Position numbers and translations under genes: made by a program
Notes under the pieces: generated by a model
What the model saw: the letters and a program-made list of their open reading frames with translations, nothing else
Told to the model about the DNA's origin: nothing
The model's database searches: none
From: Archegozetes longisetosus
Lineage: Eukaryota; Arthropoda; Arachnida; Sarcoptiformes; Trhypochthoniidae
Direction: 5' to 3'
Assembly (NCBI GenBank): GCA_018873245.2
Contig: JAEMBT020000001.1
Coordinates: forward strand, 15,758,220 to 15,822,219
DNA length: 64,000 bases
Shown: positions 34,470 through 45,053 of the stretch, piece by piece
How positions within the stretch are numbered: position 1 is the first letter of the stretch
Layout: each line of letters starts with the position of its first letter

Positions 34470-34486
34470 ATATTTCCATGTCTGTA

Positions 34487-35507
34487 TATATAATAATGTA
34501 TTCATTAAAAAAAATATATATATTTTTTACTAACTACCTCTTTATATGCCAAACTTATAGTCTTAAATATAAAAATATGTTATTTTATATAATTTTTTTA
34601 TTGGGGGATAATTCTTTTTACAAATAATCAAATATGGTGAACTAAATGTGATTATAATTTAGAATTGTTTTTTGTATTGTTAAATCTACATTCACATTAT
34701 TTTATGTAAATCAATTACGCATTACACAGAGTCGTGTAATATAAGGTGGGGATATTGTAATAACGTCTTAGTTTCTTAGTTAGACCTATATCATAATACT
34801 TTTGCAATAACCTATATTTCTAAACTCTAACTTTCATAACTCACCTAATATGTCAACTTTTATTACTGATTTAGAGATTACTTTTTGTTTGTACCAAAAT
34901 CTTCACATGATTGTCTAAGCTGTACAAATTATGAAAACAGCTGAGAATAAGCATATCTCAACTCATAAAACCTGCCTAAGTATGTCCTAGTTATACAATC
35001 TCCCAATCCTAGCTAAATGTGCTAATGACCTTAAAAGGTTTAGCCTATCATTGTAAAATATTTTCTAATTTAACCCGCCATTGTTCCTATAAAATTTCGT
35101 GTTTTTCTTAAATTTTTTACTCTTTTTCTCAGTGTTTAAATCCTGTGAAATCTTATGTAATTTGTATTGTGGTTATGTTTAATAAAGTGCTTATATTTTT
35201 AATTTGATTTCGTACACGCTCCTATCAAAGATCCAGACTTTACAATATTACATATTTCCGACAATTTAAAACCGAACTATAATCGAACGCGAAATATCGT
35301 GTTTCTTTGAATTTATTATTTAAGTTCATTATTGTCATGTGTTCAGGATTTTTGAAATATTAGATGGAATCAGTGAAAATTGCAATTTTATATCTCAAGG
35401 ACTGTTGGAGATGTAAACATGCTTATAATATATTATTATATATTAGTGTAAAACAAAGTGGGTCATGAAGTCTTACTTATTTTTAACGCTTTTTTATCTC
35501 AGTTTTG
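34487..35507. other. Non-coding, nothing recognised
   Basis: AT-rich flank to the right of the Tc1-type transposon. No supported frame, array or RNA gene is visible. Confidence 0.45.
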
Positions 35508-37230
35508 TTGTGAGCCCAAAAGTTGACGAACTTCGAGCAAGTATTACTTCACAAGAACAGCGAGCTTTTATTAAGTGAGGTGTGTTACTTGGCTACCCTG
35601 TGTCTATAGTATATTCTGGTTCCCATAGAATCGCCAAAGAGGAGCATATAATCTAAGAAAGGTCTATGATTTGTTCCTGAAATTTTCTGAGGTAAACGTC
35701 TGAATGGTGGAAATGACCAATATGAAGGGAAAGAGCAGACAATGACACGATGTACACTATTGTAAGTAGTGTTGTTTAGCTTAGAGATTTTTAGTTTGTC
35801 TTGTCTTAGTCTTAGTCTTATAGTCAAAAATTTCATTTCTCTTATCTTAGTCTTAGTCTTAATGCCAAAATTTTAGTTTAGCTTATCTTAGTCTTAGTCT
35901 TATAGTCAAAAATTTTCGTTTTGCTTAGTCTTAGTCTTACTACTTGTGCTAGTTATCTCTTTATAGCATATATTATAACATTTTGAAATTTTTTATTATC
36001 TAATGTTTCATAAAATGATCAATAGACTAGCAAAAAAAACTAAGCGCAAAGACATTCACTATTAAAATGTATTGCAATAGGAGTGCAATTATTTATCTAG
36101 TGATTTACAAATGGTTTTATAATTGAAAACTTCAAAAAATGAATAATTTCTAATGGATTAAATGACCATATTTGTATCTAAACTTCTGACTTTGTCTTAG
36201 TCTTAGTCTTACTCTTATAAATATGTTTCTCTTATCTTAGTCTTAATTTTATAGAAAGAAATTTCATTTGTCTTAATCTTAGTCTTAATTTGAAAATCCA
36301 AAAATCATTTGTCTGACTTAGTCTTAGTCTTAAGCCAAACGATTTTAATATATCTTATTTTGCTTAGTCTTATTCTTAGTCTTAAGCTATACATCACTAA
36401 TTGTAAGATTAGAAAAATTATAAGATCAATTACTAGAAGACAGGAATTAGAATATTTTTGAATAGTCAGAAAATTTAGATATCAGTACTGCCAGTACCAA
36501 AAGAATCTTAAAAGAGGTAGGGGCCTAAAAGATTGTCTCTCGATGGGTACCACATGATTTAGCGCCTGCTCACAATCAGTTGAGAGCCAATACTTGTGAT
36601 GAACATCTACAAAGATATAATACTGATAATGATATTCTGTCAATGATTATTGTCATTGATGAAACATGGATTAAAAGTTATGGTCCGAGTGACTCTAGAA
36701 GTTCTCGCCAATAGCGGTTACCTGTTCAATCACCATGAGTTTTGATATGACAAAATTTTATAATTTTAAAATGATGCTAGCGGTCTTAATACACATTGCA
36801 GATCCACCAAAGTATGAGCAGTAATGTAAGATTGGAAGGTGATGATGATCGTGGCTTTTCACGGAAATCAGGTGTTCGGTTATCGAATTTCACCAAGAAA
36901 CATAAGCGTCAATTTTGAAATTTATATGAATTTTTTGAAAGAAGTAATGCTCCCAGAGATAAAAAGAAAGCGGATTCATAGTTCTATCATCCTCCACAAC
37001 ATTGTGACACCACATAAGCATAATAAAATTAAAGAATTCTTTAAGGTGCATCTATAGGAGGGACTAAAACACTCTCCGTATAGTCCTGATCTTAACCCCT
37101 GCGACTTCGATGTCATAGTGAGAATAAAGAGGCCAAGTAACTATAAAAGATTTGCTAATGAAGTTCAACTTCAAGCTGCGTATGAAGAAGTTATAAGAGA
37201 AATAAATTTACAAAATAGCGCCACTGGTAC
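35508..37230 (+). pseudogene. mariner-family transposase, split by a MITE and decayed
   Basis: N-terminal pieces at 35508-35766 (SITSQEQRAFIK) are separated from the rest by the MITE at 35767-36399. From 36430 the family order resumes: RILKEVG, SRWVPHDL, then VIDETWIKSYGP with the first catalytic Asp, and SIILHNIVTPHKH where the second Asp has become Asn. Last come HSPYSPDLNPCDFDV with the third Asp and FANEVQLQAAYEEVI. Numerous stops and frame changes make it non-functional. Confidence 0.75.
35767..36399. mobile_element. hAT-type MITE with internal TTAGTC repeats, 633 bp
   Basis: The left end TAGTGTTGTTTAGCTTA and right end TAAGCTATACATCACTA are imperfect inverted repeats (about 13 of 16). 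The 8-bp duplication ATTGTAAG flanks it at 35759-35766 and 36400-36407. Inside, blocks of TCTTAGTCTTAGTCTTA recur every 55-65 bp with spacers such as AGTCAAAAATTT. The element interrupts the mariner remnant, so it is younger. Confidence 0.8.
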
Positions 37231-37408
37231 CAGACACCTCCCACTCCGCTGGGTCTTTGTCAACCAGACGGAGGCGAATATATTCACTGGATATATAATT
37301 ATTATTTTTCCATCAGATATACTTTTAAAGATATGAAATTAAGATATAGAGATATATGAAATAGAGATATGAGAGAATATGAATTTTCTCTACTTGTAAG
37401 GAAAATAT

Positions 37409-37876
37409 TGTGAGTGCATAAAATATTTCGCACTCACAAGTTATCAATTATTGATAGGACTCAAGGTCCTGTCTAAATTTAAAACTATGAACAAACGTTT
37501 TTCTGAATCCGGGCTATTTTCGGATTCAGAAATACGTGTGTAAACAACTCATTGGTCACTTATCAATAAGTGATCTTTGAGTTCCTATAGCTGATCATGT
37601 AGCTGGTCAGCAACAAATGATCAGCAAATGACACTGTTCGATGGACACGTGATTTTGGCCTCAACTTCAAACGTATTTAAGGGGACGATTGAGTTGAGGA
37701 AAGGGAGTTGGTATTCGTGTCCAGCTCGAGAGTAGCTGGTCTAATGTACATTTTTTTGTGAAATTCAATAAAGCAATTTTATGCAAAGTGTTGTGTTCAT
37801 TGTTTCCATTTACTAAGTGTGCGTAATTAAAAGAAAAGTGCAGTGTACTCAATCCAAAGAGGCAGTTGCACTTACA
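37409..37876 (+). mobile_element. Solo LTR, 468 bp
   Basis: It starts TGTGAGTGC and ends GCACTTACA, short inverted termini with TG...CA, flanked by ATAT on both sides (37405-37408 and 37877-37880). It contains a TATA-like GTATTTAAGG near 37672 and AATAAA at about 37768, the expected U3-R order on the plus strand. Two hairpins lie inside: GTGAGTGC/GCACTCAC near the start, and TCTGAATCCG/CGGATTCAGA at about 37502-37535. The 4-bp ATAT target matches that of the intact gypsy element, but the sequence is different. Confidence 0.75.
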
Positions 37877-38128
37877 ATATAATAATTTACTTGTGATAGA
37901 ATTGAACTCATATATGATGCAAAAATCAATTTTAATTATACGAATAATTGAAAATGTTGAAAATCCAATTTAAATAGTAGCAAATGATTTTTAAATTATT
38001 ATTCGCTTTGCATTCTTTAAAACGTTTGTCTGAGTAATTGAGAGGCAGCGTTAATATGAAATACAACTATAGATAAATACTGTTTTCTAATCAAAAACAA
38101 TCAGTAAAATTTTAAAAAATATATTTAC

Positions 38129-39059
38129 TTTAAATTGTCTGTCTATTATTTGACTTTGAAGTTCGTAGGTTTTATATAATGTATGATAAAGTGGATAACA
38201 TGAGATACGTTTATCATCACACGAATAGGACATAGTAAGGGATGAAATGCCAACGTTTTGCAAGAAGTGTGTGTGATCACTTCCAGCCCCCAAACTACCG
38301 ATTCTCGGTTTCAAGCCTTTAGCTATTGATATATTCCATGGATTGTTATTGAGCCAAGTATCATAAACGGTTGGTCTGCCTTTTTTGATCTCATCCGGAT
38401 TTGGATTTTCTACTAGTTTTGTTGCTTCCCATAAGGAATCAAATAATAGAGGAACTGATGCGACATCGAAAGTGAAATTTCCTAAAATATAAGAATACAG
38501 AACCGAATTTTATAGAAATTCAGACCCTCGACAGCCAAATCGACATTGAGATATGCAACAGCCTGTGATTGTAACAACTTTTGATTTTGTTCAATCCATT
38601 CTGTGCTACCGATTAGTCCATATTCTTCTGCAGCCCAATCACAAAACACAACACTTCTTCGTGGTCTCCACTTTGCTTTACTCATTACTTCAGTGAAAGC
38701 TCGACTCAGTTCCAGCAAAACTGCTGTACCACTCGATGGATCAACAGCACCAAAAGTCCACGAACCTCGATGATTGCCTAACATGACATACCTGTCAGGT
38801 TCGACCTCTCCATTTATTACTCCAATTACATTATGTATTTTTCTTTGTTCCAAACGATTTGTTACAACCAATTCAACTTTATTCCCATTTTTATATCCAG
38901 GGCCGAAATTATAGCTTACATTCAGTCCTCCAACCCATTCCTTAGGACACGGTTTTCCATCTAAGTTTGACATTATTTGTTGCGCATCCAAATAATTGAT
39001 TGCATGCGCAGGAATTTTTGGTAAATCTGCTTCACTTCTGGGTATTCTATACATTCCAT
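38129..39059 (-). pseudogene. NAALADase/glutamate carboxypeptidase II-like M28 peptidase, two internal exons only
   Basis: Exons 39059-38526 and 38481-38129 flank a 44-bp GT-AG intron, and a donor GTAAAT follows at 38128. Order as in the family: end of the PA domain (RSEADLPKIPAHAINYLDAQ), VEPDRYVMLGNH, then FGAVDP with the bridging Asp, and WAAEEYG with the catalytic Glu pair. NVDLAVEG holds a zinc Asp, and YPLYHTLYKTYEL the last zinc His. At 38764-38766 the motif expected to be His-x-Asp reads His-Arg-Gly, from a single-base change class. Neither the N-terminal anchor exons nor the C-terminal dimerisation domain is found within reach. It is either a gene fragment or a gene with very long introns; I favour a fragment. 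Confidence 0.7.
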
Positions 39060-39069
39060 CTTTAAATAA

Positions 39070-39700
39070 AAGTTAATTAATCAATCACTTTATTGAACAT
39101 CATTTTATGGTTCAATCAAATATAGTGACAGTTGAATATCTTCACCCAAAATGAATAAGAATAGTTTAATTAACAGTACTTTAACCCTTCGAAGGAATTG
39201 TGTTTAGAATCACTTAAAGGGAAAGATGGGGTCAAAAAATCGCGGGAACTTTCCTGGACGAATCTGGGCTTATTATGCGTAGAACTCAAGGACTAAACAA
39301 AAATACCCCACTATTCCATTCACATTCCATTCTTGATTTTTATGTAATCTTCGTATACATTTAGTAGGTCTTGAAAACCAAAATTTTTTACCGCAGTGTA
39401 AGTTTTAAATAAGTTTATTTTCATAGAGGAATTTTCAAAACGGAGATCAGTTGTAGCAAAATACCCTTCATTCCTGTAATTCATTTGGATTTAACTACTT
39501 TTTGAGTCTCAAACTAATTATTAGTCTAACTATCAATAAAAATAACTTAAAATCTAGTAAATTAACAAATGTTTTGCCAACAAACCAACAAATGGCAAAC
39601 AAGATACTTAACTTGAGTAAACTTTTGAAATAAAAGTTTTGATCATTTCTTAATTGTTAAATATTCATGTTTTAGAACTGACAATTTGCTTAATTAAGTT
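39070..39700. other. Non-coding, nothing recognised
   Basis: This is the upstream side of the peptidase fragment. Missing 5' exons were looked for here and not recognised. Confidence 0.4.
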
Positions 39701-40019
39701 GAGAATTTTTGCGGCCAAAAATAATGAGAATTTTGAGAGAAAGTTGAAGTCTCGCTACAAAGACGTTATTAGGAAGTAAACTATCAGGATCGTCAATTAA
39801 AAGAATAAATTGTGGAATAGTGCCACCAAAGAAGACTGATATGAGACCGAAAAAATATGAATGGGATTCATTTGAGAGAAAAATTAATTCTATATTCAGC
39901 GAATTTTATATAAATAATAAACTATCAACATAAATGACGTTTACCATAAACTAAAATAAAACTCTAACTTAAACTTCAAAGATTGCTCTACGTCAACATT
40001 TAGTAAAATTATCAAACGA

Positions 40020-40740
40020 ATGGGATTTAAATTAATGAAAAATAATAGTTTATCCCGTAAAATACTGATGGAAAGAGATTACGTTATAATTAAAAGGCGT
40101 GAATACATAAGGGAAAAATTGAGATTTATAAGTGAGTGCTCGCGTTCTTTATGGGTATTCCTATATGAAACTTTTATAAACAAGAGCTTCGTTAAGAGTA
40201 GTATTGGTAGGTAGTAATCAAGTGGAAAATAATCAACTACCAAAACTTAAAATACCAATAGACAAAAGAACAATGTTTTCGATTATTCATGCAGGCTCAA
40301 AAAATGGATTTATAGAAAACGCGGGAAAATTTTTAGTTAACGAAGAAATCAACGCTGAAATATTTGAGAAGCAGCTACGAGACCAAATTTTGCCAAACTT
40401 GCCGCCACAGCCTATCATCGTTTTAGATAATGAACACACCCATTTGAAACAAAATAATAAGACTCCTACAAGAAGTAATACTAAACAACAAACAAAAGAT
40501 TGGTTGAATAAAAACAATATCAATTTTCTCGAAAATGCCTTAAAACTTGAGCTTCTGAAGCTAGTCAAAGAGCATTCTACTGGTAAGAGTTATACAGTAG
40601 AATAAATAATTAAGGAATCTGGTCATATTCCTATTCGACTGCCTCCTTATCACTGTGAATTTAATCCTATTGAACTAGTCTGGGGTCAAATGAAAGAATG
40701 TGTCAGCTCCCAATATTCATACAAGAATGTGAAAAATTAA
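40020..40740 (+). pseudogene. DDE transposase remnant (PPYHCELNPIE-type, Tc1/mariner superfamily)
   Basis: Early pieces YVIIKRREYIREKLRF and FYETFINKSF (the first acidic position, D-E-T-like) lead into an open block 40204-40605. That block has TMFSIIHAGSKNGFI and then PIIVLDNEHTHLK, whose Asp is the second catalytic residue. After a stop, GHIPIRLPPYHCEFNPIELVW carries the third acidic residue (Glu). At least two frame changes and stops make it inactive. A second fragment of the same family is at 55081. Confidence 0.75.
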
Positions 40741-40744
40741 TTTG

Positions 40745-41257
40745 GGAATCTATACATTATACTAGTGCTAACAATTAGAGTAATTATGTTAAAGACGTGA
40801 AAATATAGAGAGTGATTATTGGGAGTTTGATTGTATCGTTGATACACATATAGAAAGTTCACTCATTGAATTTGCAGATGAATCTGATAGTGAATCAGAT
40901 TCGGATATTGCTTATGAAGATTATTTATTGGATTTATTGGATATGATAATGATGTAGAATATAATATTGATTATAGCAATGATTATAACTATGCAATATA
41001 CTGATTACTTAAATTGTGATAAAATTATAACTACTTTGTATTATGTTCATTCATATCGTATGGAGTTTTACTGTGCTTTTGAAATCAAACTTTACTATTG
41101 GCTGAATTATGACCTCATCATCTAGGCGTTAACATTTTGGTTTTCTACAAAAAAAATTGATAGGGTTATACTTAAACGACATTATTTTATCCAGAAATGA
41201 CACAAATCTTAAATCTCATTAAAATATAGACATAAAACTCATAAGCTCTGTTTACAC
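40745..41257. other. Non-coding, nothing recognised
   Basis: AT-rich stretch between the DDE transposase remnant and the MULE left terminus. It has short Asp/Glu-rich frames only, which I do not support as genes. Confidence 0.4.
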
Positions 41258-43425
41258 GATTGACAAACTGGTCAACCGGTATCAGGACACTTGTTCGTCG
41301 CCGTTTGTTCGTAAGACATTTGTTCGTCGGACATTTGTTCGTCGGACATTTGTTCGTCTAAGACACTTGTTCGTCTAAGACACTTGTTCGTCTATCACAC
41401 TTACTCATCCAAGACACTTTCAGGATGTTTGTTCATCTGAGAATATATTTATCCTTGATACAACACAAGTGAAATAAATACGATGTTTTAGTCAATATTC
41501 AACAATTTATTTGACGAAAGTTACAAATTAAAAATTGTAATAAAAAAAATTACGAAAACTATAATAGTGAGGAAAATAATAATAAATAAGAATTAAAGAA
41601 TTACATACAAATGAAAGAATAAAAATAATTAAGTTGGTTGAAATTCCAAGTTATGGGCGATTCCAATGAGATAGCTGTCCAGATCCCGTGAGCCATACAT
41701 CATGACGATATTCTGAATCCGCTTTGCTGTTTCCCGATAAATCCTTCGTCTCGATTCTGGTTCCTGTCCTGCGATGAACTGCTCAATCTTGAGCTCGTTC
41801 AGACTGCTCTTTCTTTAATACATCGATGAATTTCCAGATGGTGGGATGGCTTGCAGAAAGAAGAGATGAAAATGAATTATGCCATCCTTCGACGGAGTTG
41901 TTGGTCTTCGGCAAGTCTTCAAGTGTTCCTGTATATTGGTTCCAGAGGGCAAGTGGAAATTCTGGAAGTCTTCGTCCACGTCTACTCAGCCGTCCAATCC
42001 AAGTGTCCTCGAAATAGTCGATGAGGGGCCGCAGAAGATCTTCGTATTCAATAAAAAAAAGGTGAAGCCATTAATTCTTCAAATTTGTCAATCACGTCGG
42101 CTTCTGGAACAAAGGCGAGTGCCATGAGCTGTCTGAGCTGAAGTGAGAAGTCTGGGTCTTTATCGTCCGTGTATTTTTCCCGAATATCATTGTTTTGTTG
42201 AATCTTTCTCCAAAGACATTGACTAACGTGAAAAAAGCATCCACGACACCTGATACCTTCGTAGATTTCCGAGAAAGCTCCAAAGAGTGCTGACTCAAAG
42301 TCGGTCATTACGCTTGCTGGTTTGAGGGAAGGTTTAAGACGATTCAATTGTTCGAGAAGACGCTTATAAGTTTCCTTGGTCTTGTTTGGAAGAAGAGCGT
42401 ATACTAGTGGAACCACAGCATTGAAGATAATCGCGTGGATGGTTAACAGCTGACAAAAAAGTGGCGGCGTGGTCTTGAAAGTACCATCGGCCATCCAATG
42501 GCTATCCCTTGAAGCGAGAAGTTCCAAATTCCTCTCTGTTGAAAAGATAAGAATACGGTTTCTGTCTCCTGCGCCACTGTCCCAAAGGAGAAAAGATTGA
42601 TTTGAAAGTGTCGTGGTGTATGGTGGTTGGATATCTAATTCCGTGAGGGACGTCGGTCTTGCTAGTGGAGCTTCAGCGGCACGTCGAATTCTTTGGGTCG
42701 ACTTCTTCATAGCTGCGACTGATGGAAGGACACCGGCGGTTGCTCGAGAGATTCCTGATGTTTCGGCAGCTACAATTTGTTGTGGAGTCAAGTCTATGTT
42801 TGTTGCTTTATCTTTGAGTTTAGCCAAAACTTTCTTTGCATCGATTCTTGCCGCTTGTGGGACATGGTTGTGATTATCAGAGTGATGAATCACCCTTTCG
42901 CCATCCGTATGCGCGCGCCCTTTACAATTTTCAATATATTTTATGCATTTCCAATAAGTCTTACCTGATTTAGTATAAGCCTTGTTGAAAATGTATCCAT
43001 CGTGGACAAGTTGATCCTTACCTTTGGTAATCTTCACAAATTCCAGTGGCATTTTGAGATCTAGATGGATTAAGGCTTGATGATCTAGAAATACAAAAAA
43101 GTAGATAGAAATGGAAATAATACTTACAATTTTGATGAAAGATAACGTCCTCAGTTATCTTCTGTTGTGCTGTTTACCAATGAAGTGAGAGAATAATACA
43201 AAAATATTGGGAGTAAATATTTTATTAAATCGAATGGACCAACAAATGTCTTGGACGAGTAAGTGTTAGACGAACAAGTGTGTTAGACGAACAAATGTCC
43301 GACGAACTAGTGTTCGACGAATAAATGTCTCAGACGAACAAATGTAGACGAACAAGTGTCTGACGAATAAGTGTCGGACGATTAAGTGCCATGGAACCGG
43401 TCAACCAGTCCAGTTGCCATAACAA
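41258..43425. mobile_element. MULE transposon with tandem-repeat terminal inverted repeats
   Basis: Left terminus 41258-41420 has CTGGTCAACCGGT, then repeats of a 15-bp unit such as ACATTTGTTCGTCGG or ACACTTGTTCGTCTA. Right terminus 43240-43425 has the inverted units (CGACGAACAAATGT, AGACGAACAAGTGT) and then GAACCGGTCAACCAG. Long terminal repeats made of short tandem units, around a MULE transposase, are seen in some Mutator-like elements. The target duplication was not resolved. Confidence 0.7.
41629..43052 (-). pseudogene. FLYWCH-MULE transposase with two homopolymer frame shifts
   Basis: Residues 1-70 form a FLYWCH-type zinc finger (GYIFNKAYTKSGKTYWKC, C, H-x-H as HSDNHNH). A linker leads to the MULE domain: SHWMADGTFKTTP with the first Asp, VMTDFESALFGAF with the second, and CRGCFFHVSQCLWRKIQ with the usual C-x2-H neighbourhood. 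The frame stops after 334 codons at a run of eight T (42051-42058). The next frame continues with the family sequence (LIDYFEDTWIGRL, ALWNQYTG, KTNNSVEGWHNSF, HPTIWKFIDVLK), and a second change near 41805 leads to the end at 41629. Shifts at homopolymers may be sequence errors, and the protein is otherwise well preserved. Confidence 0.8.
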
Positions 43426-43599
43426 AAGTCCACTCAAGTGAACGTTTATTTATGGCTAACATTACAGTATGTTTAGAATTATATAAGAAAGCGTTAAAAG
43501 TGACTAACTTTTCGAGTAAGTGTAACATTGCAAATATGAATGACACAAGTTTTATTTGTCAAAAATCTGTTCATATAATATTTTTGTTAACTTAATCTT

Positions 43600-44140
43600 A
43601 TATAATATAAACATCCAATAAAATCATGTTCAAAACAGATTTAACTAAAACTTCTTTAAAGGAATATATCTTAAGTTTGTGTTTCAAACGGAAGACATTC
43701 AATGAGTATATTAACCAATTATAGTCTTGAAAAGACCATCTTTGTTTTAGGAATTGTGTGATAAAACTTCTATAATGTCTTCTAATCGGACTCGATTCAA
43801 TTTCATGTTTCAAACTGCACAAATTGAAAAGTTGAAAACTTTAATTAACTAAGTTTATAAATTTTAGAATTCGTGTGTGCACTATACCAAAGACAAAAGT
43901 GATTCTCTCATGACTAAAAAGTTTTTATTGATAATAATTCTTAATAGGTTATCGTGAGGCAATTTAGAGAAGATACATTTTTATATGTATATATTATTCT
44001 TAGATATATTATTAGTCTATTTTCATCAGTATCTAAAAGAAATACATATAATAAAAAGTATAAGTTGAGAAAATTCGAGGTTTGACGTTTTCAAAGCATA
44101 AAAGTAATTATGGATCAGAGGGACATGTAATGTCATCTAG
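43600..44140. repeat. 3' flank module of the paralog family, copy A side
   Basis: This matches, with divergence, the downstream sequence of copies C and F (about 49170-49569 and 59560-59969). Shared words include AAAGTTTTTATTGATAATAA, CTAAAACTTCTTTAAAG-like and GAGTATAAGCTCGAGAA-like. It marks the left edge of the amplified unit. Confidence 0.6.
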
Positions 44141-44866
44141 CTAGTCGTCAACAGATTTTTCAAAGCATAAAACTAAATTTGGATCAGAGGGAGATGTAAC
44201 ATCCTTTATCCAGTCGTCAACAGATTTGATATTTAGTTCAGCTAATTTATCTGCATCTTGGATTACATATGAAGGAATTAACGCGTATTCAACTGTATTT
44301 ATTTTACAAGATTGTTTAATTATGGTTGTCTTCCCACTTGATGACTTTTCAAAGTGAAGAAGTGTTTGCACAAGATAAAATTTATGATTCCCAGTATTCC
44401 TAAAATCCAAGATATGCTGGAAAAAGTAATTGCGATCTGAGCTAGAATTGTCCACTGAACCTAGTGATCTTGCCATATTCACAATAGATGCTCTTATCTC
44501 ATCGGCACCGCTCTTAAAAAAATTTTTAAAAAAATTTTCAAAACTATCTATGAGTTTGTTATAATCATCGCCTTCAATAGTCCTTTCTTGATCTCCTTCG
44601 TTAATTAGTAAAAAGTAACGCCTTGTATCATTGATACCTTCTACATATCGAAAGAATTCCTCAGACGTTACACTTGCCTTAGGGTGAAAACCCACTTTAT
44701 CTTGAACTGAGTTCAACAAAGTTGCCAATGCATCTCCATGATACTTTTTATTTCTAAATATCTCTGCCGGATCGCTTAGTGAATATATCTCCGCTGACGA
44801 CAAAGACGAGTAGTTGTTTGACCCCAAAACAATCGCACCACAAATAACTGGAATATTGGAGGACAT
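44141..44866 (-). CDS. MSS-family paralog A, continuous frame with an early terminal stop
   Basis: This is a 241-residue protein starting MSSNIPVICGAIVLGSNNY. I do not recognise the family by name. Visible order: a short strand (PVICGAIVL), a helix YHGDALATLLNSVQ, the box KVGFHPKASVTSEEFFRYVEG and a strand RRYFLLI. Next come helices DYNKLIDSFENFFKNFF and ADEIRASIVNMARSL, then a strand-rich part (NYFFQHILDFR, FYLVQTLLHFE, KTTIIKQ) and a terminal DADKLAEL...SVDDWIKDVTS. No signal peptide or transmembrane helix is seen. The TAG at 44141-44143 stands where a repeated DDW motif would continue, and about ten family-like codons follow it, so the C-terminus may be shortened. It is divergent from copy B. 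A Cyt-like fold is a speculative reading. Confidence 0.75.
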   Translation of the reverse strand: MSSNIPVICGAIVLGSNNYSSLSSAEIYSLSDPAEIFRNKKYHGDALATLLNSVQDKVGFHPKASVTSEEFFRYVEGINDTRRYFLLINEGDQERTIEGDDYNKLIDSFENFFKNFFKSGADEIRASIVNMARSLGSVDNSSSDRNYFFQHILDFRNTGNHKFYLVQTLLHFEKSSSGKTTIIKQSCKINTVEYALIPSYVIQDADKLAELNIKSVDDWIKDVTSPSDPNLVLCFEKSVDD

Positions 44867-45023
44867 TTTCACAGTAGAAATTAATTCTCAAATATTACTA
44901 GATAAACGAAATGAACGTTAAAACCATGTTAGTTATATAGAAAACATTCGTTAAATGACTATAAAAATCAATTGTGCTACTTACAGTTCAAGTCGCTTAG
45001 ATTTGAGGTGTCACGACAAATAT

Positions 45024-45053
45024 GCGATTGAAGTTTGTACACTCAAATTTATA
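45024..45053 (-). promoter_or_regulatory. Core promoter of copy A
   Basis: On the minus strand TATAAAT (45053-45047) precedes an initiator-like CTTCAATCGC by about 20 bases. The transcript then has a donor GTAAGTAG in the 5'UTR and an acceptor TTTATCTAG about 85 bases later, just before the start codon. All MSS copies share this layout; A has TCAAT where the others have TCAGT. Confidence 0.65.

Larger units (their letters stand above)
21712..34484. mobile_element. Tc1-type transposon with long TIRs, split by a gypsy element
   Basis: The left end CAGACATGGAAATATC at 21712 is preceded by TA, and the right end GATATTTCCATGTCTG is followed by TA (34485-34486). The terminal repeats are long, about 260-270 bp: 21712-21985 pairs with about 23455-23719 plus 34474-34484. 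The right repeat is interrupted after its word GATAT by the gypsy retroelement, which inserted 11 bp from the end. Without that insertion the transposon is about 2.0 kb. Its transposase is on the minus strand. Confidence 0.85.

Noticed and set aside
37667..37852. 61-codon minus-strand frame as a 3' exon of the peptidase
   Set aside because: It lies inside the solo LTR and has no similarity to the peptidase C-terminal domain.
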